Assembly (NCBI GenBank): GCA_036365455.1 | Contig: JAWQUS010000011.1 | Span: 2,500,001-2,564,000, forward strand | DNA: 64,000 bases | Source: Macrosoma leucophasiata | Lineage: Eukaryota > Arthropoda > Insecta > Lepidoptera > Hedylidae | Direction: 5' to 3' | Shown: piece by piece, positions 40,016 to 50,216 of the stretch | Position numbering within the stretch: the stretch's first letter is position 1 | How the letters are laid out: each line of letters opens with the position of its first letter | Position numbers and translations under genes: made by a program | Notes under the pieces: generated by a model | Told to the model about the DNA's origin: nothing | Database searches by the model: none | Seen by the model: only the letters and a program-made list of their open reading frames with translations

Positions 40016-40360
40016 GTGTCTATAGACAGAGACCAGTATACACTTACCATCCATGTACCAAAAAAGTACAAACGAACTGTTAACTTCTCATATAGAGATA
40101 AAGATAACATATTATGATTCAATCATAAAGATACAGACATATTATTATACTTTATAATATACAGAGCCAATAATAAATACAACAAAAGATATGAAATATG
40201 AAAGTAACGTTATTGAGCAATAACGTCCAATTATCCTCCATATATGTCGATTATTATCATTTTGTTTAAGCGGCCGTACAATGATCTTATATTATTATGT
40301 CACCCAATTGAATCAATCCTATTACGAATATATACTAAGGTATTATGTTGGTTAATTTTT
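40016..40360. other. Unassigned intergenic sequence
   Basis: Apart from the CAATCCTATTAC block shared with 39334, nothing recognised. Confidence 0.4.
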
Positions 40361-40486
40361 TAATGTAAGCAGTGGCAAATAAGCATACGGTTCACCACCA
40401 CAAAGACCAAGGTCAAAATTCAGATGTGTTACCACTCCTGAGGCCTTAGGTGTTATGCCTCTGTGTCGGAAATTACAGGGCCGTGT
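40361..40486 (-). repeat. Family B, 3' half with deletion
   Basis: TTAATGTAAGCAGTGGCAAAT to ATTACAGGGCCGTG; the GATGTTAAGTGATGACTGCAG segment is missing. Confidence 0.7.
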
Positions 40487-40722
40487 AAATCGTGATATAT
40501 ATTGTTATATAAATCAAGCATAATTTCGTATATTTATATGTTCAAGATTTTTAACCGACTTCAAAATGAAAAAGGTGGATGTAGTTCAACATGTTTGCTA
40601 CATTTGTCGTAGTAGATCTACAATATGGCTACGCGGCTATGTTTGTTTACGAAATGGAGTGTGGTCACCCAAGCGTGCGATGTACGAATATGTCTATCGT
40701 ATTCATTTTTTATTTTTTTATT

Positions 40723-40967
40723 TTTTTTATGTAAAGGAAGTGGAAAACAAGCTGCATGCTTGTTTTCCACTTCCTTCACATTGATGTTAAGTGATGACTG
40801 CAGCCTATAGACACCCACACAAAGACCGAGGTCAAATGCAGATGCGTTACCACTCCTGAGGCCTAAGGTGTTATGCCTCTGTGCCGAAAATTACAGGGCC
40901 GTACATTACCACCTGACCGGAACACGATAGTGCTAAACACTACCATTTAGCGGCAAGTATATTAAAA
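40723..40967 (-). repeat. Family B with an inverted 19-bp insertion
   Basis: After GGAAGTGGAAAACAAGC the sequence folds back on itself (GCTTGTTTTCCACTTCC) before the normal CACATTGATGTTAAG continues; see the hairpin at 40734. Confidence 0.8.
40734..40776. repeat. 19-bp hairpin inside family B
   Basis: AAGGAAGTGGAAAACAAGC (40734-40752) and its exact reverse complement (40758-40776) around TGCAT. Confidence 0.9.
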
Positions 40968-41012
40968 CGATATACGATATACGGCAAGTATATTATTACG
41001 ATATACGATATA
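40951..41012 (+). repeat. 31-bp tandem duplication
   Basis: CGGCAAGTATATTA followed by ACGATATACGATATA, twice (40951 and 40982), at the broken 5' end of the B copy. Confidence 0.85.
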
Positions 41013-41119
41013 AATTTAGATACTTTGGATCCAATATACTAATTAAAATGTAAGGAATAAGCCATTAATAAACAATTATGCTGATCATACTTATTTTTAG
41101 CAAAAACACATGAGAGTAA

Positions 41120-41225
41120 ATTTGTTAATTTTAAAAAGAAAAATTTGACTTCGAGCAGTATGCGAATTTGCGACCTTGGGATAATCAGTCTTACCGCCTT
41201 ACTTCTAAGCTAAGAATTCTCCTTC
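41120..41225 (-). repeat. Degenerate tRNA-like fragment
   Basis: AAAATTTGACTTCGAGCAG and GAATTTGCGACC echo the family L tRNA-like segment, but both internal boxes are eroded. Confidence 0.3.
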
Positions 41226-41786
41226 CCTTTTTGATTTAATTCAGCATCGGTGAAGTATTATCATGATAAGATATTTGTTTAGAAAATTTGAGTCCAATGT
41301 ATGTATCATTTTAGTATGTTATTGGGAAAAGAAGTATAACTTAAACAAAAAGTTAATACGATCAAATTAAAACCCTAATACTATTTCGTAATTGGGTTGA
41401 CATTACGAAGCAGCAATATCATTCAATTCATAAGCATAATAAAACATTTATTGTAAAATTATAAAATACATAACGAATCCGGCCCTATCATTAAGATCTT
41501 AACCTTTTTAGTTGATTCTAAAATGGAATTTCGTAATGAATATTCCAAGCGAGGGTTCAGGGTTCGCATCCAGGGGGATTACTGCGTAACGAGGTCAGGA
41601 TGGACAATCTTGAGCGGCATAAACATTTTGATTGGAATTAACTTTTGTGACAGGCGGGCTATTGGGTAAGCTGGCAGTTATAGCTTATTTCGATTGCTCA
41701 TCTGCATACTTACGAGGACTGAGACGATAGAGCAAATTTATCAGAATTGCAATATTATTTTTTACGAAAAAAGTTACTCATAGTTC
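41226..41786. other. Unassigned intergenic sequence
   Basis: No recognised element. Confidence 0.4.
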
Positions 41787-42049
41787 ACTGGTGGTAGAGC
41801 TCCAGTGACGGAGCTCGCGGGCGTAGGCACCACCGCATTACCTAATATACTTGCCGCTGAAATGGTAGTGTTCAGCACTTGTACGGCTCTGTAATTTCCG
41901 GCACGGAGGCACAATACCTTAGGCCTCAGAAGTGGTAACGCATCTGCATTTTGACCTCTGGTCTTTGTGTGGGTGTTTATAGACTGCAGTCATCACTTAA
42001 CATCAATGTGAACTGCATGCTTGTTTGCCACTTTCATAACATAAAAAAA
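41787..42049 (+). repeat. Family B, short central deletion
   Basis: ACTGGTGGTAGAGCTCCAG to ATAACATAAAAAAAGG; the CGTGTTCCGGTCAGGTGGTA block is deleted (CAGCACTTGTACGG). Confidence 0.85.
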
Positions 42050-42066
42050 GGATAAAATTACGATAA

Positions 42067-42162
42067 TTCCTACATCATCATCACTCCAGCTGAAAGACGT
42101 CCACTGCTGGACAAAACCTTCCCCAAAGACGCACACAGCAGTATTGGTGCGTCATCAAAAAA
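42067..42162 (+). repeat. Family C, left part, split by LINE
   Basis: TACATCATCATCACTCCAGC to CAGTATTGGTGCGTCATC; continues at 42741. Confidence 0.7.
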
Positions 42163-42740
42163 TTAGGGGTGCTTAACAAAGCGAGGCAGTATTTCACCTC
42201 GGGGCAACTACATATTGCAGCTTCATATGGCTCAGATGCGGCCCCATCTGGAATACTGCTCTCATTTGTGGTCGGGAGCCCCCAAGTCCCAACTAGGTCT
42301 GCTTGACTCACTCCTTAAAAAGACGCGCCGTTCGTATCGTTAGCGACCCGGGACTGACTGATAGGCTCGAACATCTGAGTCTGCGCAGAGATATTGGGAG
42401 TCTGTGCGTTTTTTACCATCTCTACAACGATGAGTGCTCTGCTGAACTATTTGATATGGTGCCACCGTCTCACTTCTTACATCTCACTACTCGCCGAATA
42501 GAGAAGTTCCGCCCTCACCGACTGGACAATTGGCAGTGCTCAACGGTGCGATTTTTACGTTCATTTCTGTCCAGAATGTGTAAATTGTAGAACGAACTTC
42601 CCTCTGAGGTGTTCCCTCGGTGCTACAATATGGGGTTCTTCAAAAATGACGTCAAAAGAATCCTTCAGGGCTAGCAGCGAGTTGGCAAATCCTCTGGTGT
42701 TGCAGATGTTCATAGGCGACGGTGACCTTATAACATAAAA
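42163..42740 (+). pseudogene. Jockey/CR1-like LINE: RT C-terminus, inserted in family C
   Basis: Same family and same 5' truncation region as the copy at 18001 (GGGGTGCTTAACAAAGCGAGG). Translation shows RRAVRIVSDPGLTDRLEHLS and CKL near the end, but the frame is broken: the preceding LYKAQVRPHLEYCSHL region lies in another frame (shift near 42295-42320), and a TAG replaces the tryptophan after CKL. The last ~60 bases of the element are deleted, so GGCGACGGTGACC joins directly to the tail ATAACATAAAAC. Flanking halves of family C show where it inserted. Confidence 0.8.
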
Positions 42741-42836
42741 CAAATCAGGGGAGAATATGCCATAATCGCCATGCTTGGCATAAGGATTGGAGATAGCAGT
42801 AGCGGTAGTTTTATCACAGGACGCTGCTGACCATCT
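42741..42836 (+). repeat. Family C, right part
   Basis: AGGGGAGAATATGCCATAATC to GACGCTGCTGACCATCTTG. Confidence 0.7.
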
Positions 42837-42851
42837 TGCGTTTTAAAGTAA

Positions 42852-43124
42852 GTTTTTTTTATGTTATGAAAGTGGCAAACAAGCATGCAGTTCACATTGA
42901 TTTTAAGTGATGACATCCACATAAAGACCGAGGTCAAAATGCAGATGCGTTACCACTCCTAAGGCCTGTGGTGTTATGCCTCTGTACCGGAAATTACAGG
43001 TCCGTACATTACCACCTGACCGGAACACGATAGTGCTGAACGCTATCATTTAGCGGCAAGTATATAAGGTAATGCGGTGATGCCTTCGCCCGCTAGCTTT
43101 GCCACTGGAGCTCTATCACCAGTA
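42852..43124 (-). repeat. Family B, nearly full length
   Basis: TTTTTTTTATGTTATGAAAG to CTCTATCACCAGTA; 14-base gap in the GACTGCAGCCTATAG region. Confidence 0.85.
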
Positions 43125-43342
43125 TAGGTGGTAATGTTAGTGGAGTATAGAACTAAGTTATTACAATATTTTTACTTATGTTATGCATGTCACTTTGTAG
43201 CAGCAACAAAAGCTTATTTTTCATCCAAATTTAAAAGATGTATTATATTTTTTATTATATTATTTTTTTATATTGTAAGCTGATAATTTTACCCTCAAAT
43301 CTAAACATTACTCTAACAAGAATTGTAAGAGTAATCTTCTAA

Positions 43343-43364
43343 TCTCTCTCTCTCTCTCTCTCTC
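43343..43364. repeat. (TC)n microsatellite
   Basis: Eleven TC units directly abutting a family O fragment. Confidence 0.95.
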
Positions 43365-43492
43365 GGCGTGCATGTATGAAGAGAATGATGAAGGTAGACG
43401 AGGCACGAGAGGTTTGTCAAGACCGGGATATCTGGCGCTCTACACTCTCTGCCTACCCCGTTAGGGACCTGGAGTGAAGATACATACATACT
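43364..43492 (+). repeat. Family O fragment
   Basis: GGCGTGCATGTATGAAGAG to CCCCGTTAGGGACC, as at 705. Confidence 0.65.
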
Positions 43493-43968
43493 CTAACAAG
43501 GAACGTACATAAAATAATGTACATTTTGGACACATTTCACGTGCATCTAAGCCTGAATTAGTAATTGCTAGCAGTTACTTTGGACAGTTAGTTCGCATTG
43601 ATCGTCATAGCATCTACAATCGAAGTCAAGCCGACACGTATATCGGGCAATACCAGGCTTCAGATAGTATACGCTTCCGTGCACCCTTTGACACGGTATG
43701 CCTAATGACTCCGACTGAAGTGTCTGGGTGACGTCACAAGCATCCTACAATTATTATTGTATGAAGATATGTTGAATTAATTTTTAAAATTGATTATGTT
43801 CGGATTTTTTCTGATATTACTCGTAAATCACGAATATGAGTGAAATTATAATTATAATGGTGTGATTCTCTAATGTCTAATATGAGATTTCATTTCAAGC
43901 TACGCGACAAAGTTGCTACAGCAATGCAGTGACAGCTCGGAATGTAATCCATATAATCTTATAAAGAA
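43493..43968. other. Unassigned, possibly single copy
   Basis: A TGACGTCAC string (CRE-like) at about 43730 is the only motif noted. Confidence 0.35.
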
Positions 43969-44538
43969 CTAGCTATGCCCGCGACTTCGTCCACGTGAGA
44001 AAAAATATAATTGACCAGTATCACCCGGACGAAGTCGTGGGCGCAGCTAGTATAAAAGTAGCCTAAGTTACTCCTTAATACATCAGCTATCTGCCAGTGA
44101 AAGTCCCGTCAAAATCGGAGACACTCAAATTCTGTTTATTTGTATGTAGTTATGTATGTATGTATAGTTGTATGGAGATAAAAGTAGCTCAAGTTAATTC
44201 TTATCACATCAGCTACCTACCCGTGGAAGTCCCGTCAAAGTCGGATACACTCCAATACTACTTATTTGTATGTAGGTATGCATGTATGTATGGATACATG
44301 GAGATAAAAGTAGCCTAAGCTACTCCTTATCACATCAGCTATCTGCCAGTGAAAGTCTCGTCGAAATCGGTAAAGCCGTTCCCAAGATTAGCCCCGCCAA
44401 ACAGATAGACAGACAGACAAAAAATGTAAAAAAAATTGTTTTGGTATATGTACCGTGTACACATACATATGCATTTAGTAAAAAGCGGTTATTTTAATAT
44501 TACAAACAGACACTCCAATTTTATTTATTTGTATAGAT
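43969..44538 (+). repeat. Family F with triplicated body
   Basis: After the foldback (ACTAGCTATGCCCGCGACTT ... GTGGGCGCAGCTAG) the segment from AAAAGTAGC to the CATGTATGTATGG tract occurs three times at ~126-bp offset (44052, 44178, 44304). Only the last unit continues to the normal F 3' end. Confidence 0.85.
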
Positions 44539-44589
44539 ATGGAGACTAGTAATTACACCCTAAGGCTATTTAGGGTAGTTTTATTACTG

Positions 44590-44695
44590 TGATGATGCAG
44601 ATGCTGGTTTTTGTAAAGATGTCTATAGGCTGCAGTCATTCACATCTATGTGAACTGGAAGCTTGTTGGCACATTTGTTACATTTTAAAAATGTA
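44590..44695 (+). repeat. Family B, diverged 3' part
   Basis: GATGCTGGTTTTTGTAAAG to GTTACATTTTAAAAATG. Confidence 0.6.
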
Positions 44696-44835
44696 TAAAT
44701 ATAGTAATTCAGTACATACACGCACTTAAAAGCTTCTCATCACTAATTTATCAACTCAAAGATCTTTTGCAGAGTAACTAAACTATGTAGCTATTTGTGC
44801 TTTATCTCAAATGAATTCACTCACAAAAACTTCAG

Positions 44836-45065
44836 CTTCATCACACCAGCCAAAAAACGTCCACAGCTGGACAAAGCCTTGCCAAAAACGCTTACAACAG
44901 TGTTGTGTGTCATTAGGGGAGGATTTACCATTATTGCCACGCTTGGCAGGTGGATTGGCGATTTCAGTAGCGGTATTTTTATCGCGGGACGCTACTGCTC
45001 ATCTCACGTTGTAATTTATACTACCGCGCTATTGGAATGGTTTGACCGCCATTGTCCGGTTGACT
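44836..45065 (+). repeat. Family C, longest copy
   Basis: CTTCATCACACCAGCC, CAGCTGGACAAAGCC, CACGCTTGGCAGGTGGATTG and TATCGCGGGACGCTACTGC; extends further 3' than the copies at 9016 and 42067. Confidence 0.7.
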
Positions 45066-45099
45066 GACTGCGCTAGCGGATGAATTGTCTTCTACTAAA

Positions 45100-45645
45100 G
45101 GACAATCGCCGAATCCAACTCGGTTGGGCAGCGTTCGTGAAGCTTCGATACATCTTCTCATCCGACTTACCGCAGTGTCTCAAGAAAAAGGTTTTTGACT
45201 AATGTGTGTTGCCAGTGATTTATGGAACAGAAACGTGGTCGCTCACTATGGGCCTCATAAGAAGGCTCAAGGTCACTCAGAGAGCAATAGAGAGAGCTAT
45301 GCTTCGAGTCTCTCTGCGAGATCGAATCATAAATGAGGAGATCCGCATGAGAACCAAAGTTACCGACATAGCTCAACGAATGGCGAGACTCAAGTGGCAG
45401 TGGGCAGAGCACATAGCTCGAAGAACTGACGGCCGTTGGGGCAGAGCAGTTCTTGAGTGGCGACCGCGTACCGGAAAACGAAGCGTAGGCAGGCCGACCA
45501 CAAGATGGACTGACGACCTGGTAAAGGTCGTGGACAATCGCTGGATGAGGGCGGCCCAGGACCGTTCGTTGTGGCACTCTTTGGGGCAGGCCGTTGTTCA
45601 GCAGTGGATGTTTATTGTCTGAAATAATGATGATGATGATGAAAG
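45100..45645 (+). pseudogene. RTE LINE: C-terminus of reverse transcriptase ORF
   Basis: From about 45107 the frame reads RIQLGWAAF, then a TAA at 45199-45201 in place of a glutamine codon, then CVLPVIYGTETWSLT. ORF 45206-45622 continues with LKWQWAEHIARRTDGRWG, RKVLEW-like (RAVLEW) and GRPTTRWTDDL, the conserved C-terminal domain of RTE-clade elements. The protein stop lies in the cagcagtgg-type 3' end, followed by a (TGA)n tail to 45645. Apurinic endonuclease and the polymerase palm are absent. Dead, 5'-truncated copy. Confidence 0.85.
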
Positions 45646-45858
45646 GACAATGGGGTCGTTACGTTTCGATACCTTTACAGACAAGTCCGACAAATGCCTT
45701 ATTAGTATACAAATCCAAACATATCGGTCTGACGTTAAATCTATTAACCAACCGAATTAACTGGCATAACATGTCGGTGTTTTCCCGAGCACAATATGTC
45801 CGATTGAATGAACGTTGATTGTAGCTATGAGTATTGTTTGGATGTTTCTATTTATAAG
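45646..45858. other. Unassigned spacer
   Basis: Nothing recognised. Confidence 0.35.
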
Positions 45859-45918
45859 ACAAAACAGAACAAATCACATTGTGTTTGTAAAAACACAATG
45901 TGATTTATTCTGTTTTGT
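45859..45918. repeat. 28-bp hairpin, 1 mismatch
   Basis: ACAAAACAGAACAAATCACA... (45859-45886) pairs with 45891-45918 around GTAA. Confidence 0.92.
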
Positions 45919-45920
45919 TT

Positions 45921-45978
45921 AGTTCCGTCACTGGAACTCTACCACCAGTAATGGTGGTAGAGTTCCAGTGACGGAACT
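45921..45978. repeat. 27-bp perfect hairpin of two family B 5' ends
   Basis: AGTTCCGTCACTGGAACTCT... (45921-45947) is the exact reverse complement of 45952-45978; loop GTAA, the same loop as the hairpin two bases to the left. Confidence 0.95.
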
Positions 45979-46172
45979 CGAGGGCGTAGGCACCACTGCA
46001 TTACCTAAATGTACAGCCCTGTAATTCAAGCACGGAGGCATAACGCCTTCAGCCTCAGGAGTGGTAACGCACTTACATTTTGACCTTGGTCTTTGTCGGT
46101 TTCTATAGGCTGCAGTCATCATTTAACATCAATATGAACTGCTTGCTTGTTTGCCACTGCCATTACATAAAA
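45952..46172 (+). repeat. Family B, central deletion
   Basis: TGGTGGTAGAGTTCCAGTG to GCCATTACATAAAAAAA; the segment between ACCTAA and TGTACAGCCC is deleted. Confidence 0.85.
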
Positions 46173-46798
46173 AAAATCTTTCGGCCGATATGATGATTGT
46201 ATAATACATAACCTTGGTGAAATATGGAATAGCATCCAAAATTTAATCGACCTAAAACCGATCAACGAAATCAATACGGAATAAGGCATTCGATTGTGTA
46301 TCGAGATAGTGGCGAATGGCTTTCGCATTGCGAGCGGACACACGCGACGCCCTGTCGCACTCGACGCGCCGATCCATGCCATTCGAACACAGCTCGCTAC
46401 CAATACGAACCGAGTGTTATTTTATAAGCGATAAGCGGACGACGATGACCGTTTTTTTGATAGAATAAAATACACCTGAATTCAAAATACATTCCTAATC
46501 CACTCTATACTCACTTTTCATTTTGATATTGACTTAAGTCGCCCGTAAACCGTAATGAAGACTTCTGTTAAGTATTCCAAAACAATACATACGCCGGTAA
46601 GTCCCATATATATAAGAGTAATTATCCTTAATTTTGTACTAATTTTCGAAAAACGCCGTGCGGTCTCTTATCCTTTGGACACATTGTATATACAAAGGAA
46701 GTAAAAAACATTGATTATGGACGATTGATAAGTATTCTTCGATCTTATGAATCTCTTTTTTGCATTAAAAAAATCTTACTAATAAGTATTAATTACAA
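46173..46798. other. Unassigned, probably single copy
   Basis: A GC-rich stretch at 46300-46400 (GCGAGCGGACACACGCGACG) contrasts with the AT-rich surroundings. No reading frame with motifs. Confidence 0.35.
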
Positions 46799-46889
46799 TC
46801 CATAAACTTCCTTTTTACAGAAGTTACGTAAAATGTTGTTTTAAGTCCATAAACTTCCTTTTTACAGAAGTTACGTAAAATGTTGTTCT
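46799..46889 (+). repeat. 47-bp tandem duplication
   Basis: TCCATAAACTTCCTTTTTAC... occurs at 46799 and 46846 with nearly identical sequence; each unit contains a small AACTTC/GAAGTT hairpin. Confidence 0.95.
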
Positions 46890-47286
46890 ATGAGGTATTC
46901 TAATAATAATGTTGTGAGAGAATTACCACTTGAGACAACTAAAGAGATCAAAATAACTATAAGTACCATTGTTCTAGTAATTTATTAAGTTGTACTTCTG
47001 AACAAAACATTTGAGGTTGAGCTATTACACAGACTTCAGGTGATGCAAGGCCACAGAGGAGATTATGCCGATCACAAAGGTACAATGTGCATTCACACGG
47101 AATCAAAAATATAGTGTGTACAACGGCGTCCACACAAAAATTCGATGCGATGCGAGTTGCTGCGATGTGATTTCGTCTGACATATTTATAGTATGGTCAA
47201 TTAAATCGCATCGCAGCAATTAGCGTCGCAGCAATTCGCATCGCATTGCATATTTTGGTGGCATCCTAAACATTTCCTTAACCTCG
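46890..47286. other. Unassigned intergenic sequence
   Basis: Repeated TTCGATGCGATGCGAG / GCATCGCAGCAATT strings near 47140-47250 form short inverted pairs. Confidence 0.4.
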
Positions 47287-47375
47287 CCTCGCCTGAAGTC
47301 AAATTTTTCTTTCCATTTTTCTTTAAAAATAAAATATATTTTACAAGCATGTGTTAATGCGAAATAATATAAAAC
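47287..47375 (+). repeat. Family L tail fragment
   Basis: CTCGCCTGAAGTCAAATTTT to TGCGAAATAATATAAAAC; the tRNA-like body upstream is missing. Confidence 0.75.
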
Positions 47376-47645
47376 AATTATTAAGGGTAAAAGCGACTTC
47401 TTTACGATATTCAATAAACTGAAAAGTCTATTATATCGGTTGCCTAACTAGCATAGTTGGTAATAGATGGCGCTACTGCTACCATAAAGCAATGCAATAG
47501 ATGTGAAGGAAAGATTTGACAAATCGGGCAGGACTTCAGTAGCTCAATTGGAAGAGCGGCTGGACTAGATTCCCAGTAGGTCGCGAGTTCGAGCCTCGCC
47601 TGAAGTCAAATTTTTCTTTCCATTTTTCTATAAAAATAAAATACA
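47376..47645 (+). repeat. Family L, longest plus-strand copy
   Basis: Begins immediately after the previous L tail (AATTATTAAGGGTAAAAGCG) and includes CTTCTTTACGATATTCAATA, GGTAATAGATGGCGCTACTG, the tRNA-like part and the TTTTTCTTTCCATTTTTCT tail. The pol III-type boxes are internal rather than at the 5' end. Confidence 0.8.
47532..47607 (+). tRNA. tRNA-like sequence in family L (pseudo-tRNA)
   Basis: 76 nt with the same fold as 24356-24431; one T-arm change (GAGCCTCGC) and GTCGCGAG in place of GCCGCGAG. Part of a repeat, not a functional gene. Confidence 0.4.
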
Positions 47646-48982
47646 TTTCCTTAACGTTCAATAGCGTTCAGCAACCTCAAAAACGCTGTTACTTACGAAT
47701 TGGACCACTCGACACGTACACGATGCAACGTTCCTAAATCGGCGTGCATTTGTCCACGTAATGCCTCTATTTATTTTAGAAAAGGCCAGTTGAGGCAAGA
47801 GGACTCGAGTAAAGATGTCTATTTGTGTTCAAGTGTCGATCGGGGGTCGTCGGCTGAAACTTTTTAACTGAAGTACCGTAATTCTTCTTTGATTGCCACT
47901 CGAAGAGTCGTTGCTGATGCAGCTATTTGCATAGCTGAAAATTTGTTTAGAGTTTTTCGTTGCTGATGTTTTAAAGATGAGAGCCTTTTTGATTCTGCAA
48001 AAAGATGAATTGGTTTTCTTAACACTAGTAACAATGGCAGAAGGGATTACAAAAAAGAATACAGTTCAGGATATGCTCCCACATAAAGAATTAGTTTAGT
48101 AATTTATTCATTAATATGATTTTATGTTTTTATATTTATAAACATTATTTTTTTTATTTTTCCAAAATTTTGCAAAAGAAAAAATACTTAGGCTTCGTGA
48201 GTGGAAAGGTTCACATTTAAATCTCTGGTTTGATATAGATGCTTATAATATTACTGTAGCGTAACTTACCATTAATGGGAGTCGTATGCTTGTGTGTCAC
48301 CTCAGAATATATATAAAATAAAAAAGTTTATCTGGGATTCACATCTGTGACCTCTGGATAGAAGCTGCGCTGGTTGGATTTTATTATTTTCAGTTCTCTT
48401 AAAATGCCAAAAAATGAAGCATTTAACACAAGATTTTCATATTGATGTAAGTGTCATAATTTTATCAGGTGTATTAACATTTAAATGCGAAATTTGACGA
48501 TTCAGATATTTATATTGTGTATGAAACTTAACAAAACCAGAAACATAATGTAAAGGCACAGAAATATATGTTGTGTGGCCCGATGCAATGAATCCGTAAA
48601 ATTTATACTATTCTGCGCCAAGGAACTATGAAAAATGTCCAATAAAGATGATTTTCTATGAAAATAGTGACAAAATAAAAGACATCGGCCTCGTAATAGA
48701 TGAAACTGGAGTTAATGGGATAATGTAGCCCTTATCTCCCTCTCAGTTCTTGCTGCTTCGTACAGAGTAATGTCAATAGTTATAGACTGGCCCCCTCATT
48801 GATAAACGTACATTAGATACGTTTTAGCTATAGAATGCTTTGTCCTTGTCAGTTGCATTGTCAAATGTGCAAGATAGAAAAAGACAAAGGAGGACTAGCA
48901 ACACTTTAGCTAAAATACGTTTATGAATAAGGGGGTGTGCGTTTTGTTCAAGTATAGAACCTGTGACGTTGATGGCGTTGTA
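47646..48982. other. Unassigned 1.3 kb, no recognised feature
   Basis: No repeat family from elsewhere in the window and no frame with motifs; the longest repeat-free interval here. Confidence 0.4.
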
Positions 48983-49097
48983 CCGAAACAAAAATCTGTA
49001 GGCCATACTCACATTTGTCACAGTGAAGGGGTTGAACCTGCGATACTCGGATCAAACAGTCATCACACACCTCTGGACCACTTGGATCGTCAAATTG
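48983..49097 (-). repeat. Family D fragment
   Basis: AAATCTGTAGGCCATACTC, then GTTGAACCTGCGATACTCGG and CTGGACCACTTGGATCGTC; tRNA-like boxes partly eroded. Confidence 0.6.
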
Positions 49098-49155
49098 ATT
49101 TTTTTTTCTTTTCTTTTTTTCTCTTTATAAAGCAAAAGGTTAAACACGTATAATA

Positions 49156-49470
49156 TCATTTGTACCCTCTAAAATATTCGCCTTTTATACACGTAGATTG
49201 TCTATTAATCTTAATATTATTATTTATATAAATAATACTACCCGTTCTTTCAGCCCGAGCAAAGCAGAGTCTCTCGAACGGCGCAAATAATATAATCTTC
49301 CAAAAGACGACATAAGCACAGAGTCTTAATGGCTCATATATTAGGTCCATGTAGTCCCAGTACTCAACGTTTGATGGATATACTATTTCAAAACGTTTGA
49401 TCGACGCTTCATGTGAACATTCTGCCGGTTTGTTCATGGCACTCAGGTTAAGCGTTGCCAATGTTGTCAT
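49156..49470 (-). other. Unrecognised 104-codon open frame
   Basis: Starts ATG and contains PSNVEYWDYMDLIYEPLRL and FERLCFARAER. It has no domain I know, no splice or promoter context, and may be part of an unrecognised LINE. Listed because its composition is less low-complexity than other chance frames here. Confidence 0.2.
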
Positions 49471-49511
49471 TTAACGTGGCAAAGCGGCTAACCTTCAGAG
49501 TATTTTACCAC

Positions 49512-49870
49512 ACGAGGAGAGAGATATAGAAATAGAAATAGAAAATATTTTTATTTTGAATAGATCTTTACAGATACTTTCAAAACGTCAATAAATCATA
49601 AACTACCTAGAGCGAATAACCATTACATATAGTAAAAGCAAAATCATATATTAATAGTAAATTAAAAATTAAAATTTAAACTATTTGGTTAAAACATAAT
49701 AATCATAAAATTTTTCAATTCCTTCAATGATAATAAATGAAGAAAAAGAAAAACTTATTAACAAGATCAATGTTATTCACTTAGCAGAGTTCCAAGTGCA
49801 GTCACTACTGAGAAGAACTCCGCTACCCAACAAACTCAGTAAGAGCTCTTTTAAATGAGAGCTTAAATCT
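49512..49870 (-). mobile_element. LINE 3' tail fragment with (TAGAAA)n end
   Basis: TAGAAATAGAAATAGAAAAT followed by TTTTATTTTGAATAGATC is the reversed tail of a non-LTR element; nothing coding is visible upstream. Confidence 0.4.
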
Positions 49871-50216
49871 AGTACAGATTATCGTGAAAAATCAAATAAT
49901 GTCAACGTCCATAGCATAGATGCAAATAAACTGCTATCTACTAAATGTGATGTAGCCCCTGCAAACCAGAACAGACCAGTCCCCACCAACAGCACCCGTT
50001 CACGAGTATGACGCATGTGACAGCCATTGCCCTCCTCGACCATTTTAGAGGGAAGTGAGCAACCCGCCACACGACGCCGCCAAAGGCAAAGACATTTAAG
50101 CGTGCATGACTGTGGAGTTCTAACATGCATAAATGTAGGTGATTATAAAAAGAAACAAAATACTTATCACCCACGATAACATATTGTAATCGCAAAGAAA
50201 AGGTAAATAAAAAAAT
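49871..50216. other. Unassigned intergenic sequence
   Basis: Two overlapping minus frames of ~83 codons have no recognisable motif. Confidence 0.35.

Noticed and set aside
45206..45622. Host gene of 138 codons
   Set aside because: Sequence motifs (LKWQWAEHIARR, GRP-TRWTDDL) are those of RTE LINE C-termini, and an in-frame stop lies upstream.
47532..47607. Functional tRNA gene
   Set aside because: The cloverleaf is plausible but the anticodon stem needs a mismatch, there is no typical T-run terminator directly after it, and the same sequence recurs in at least five L repeat copies.
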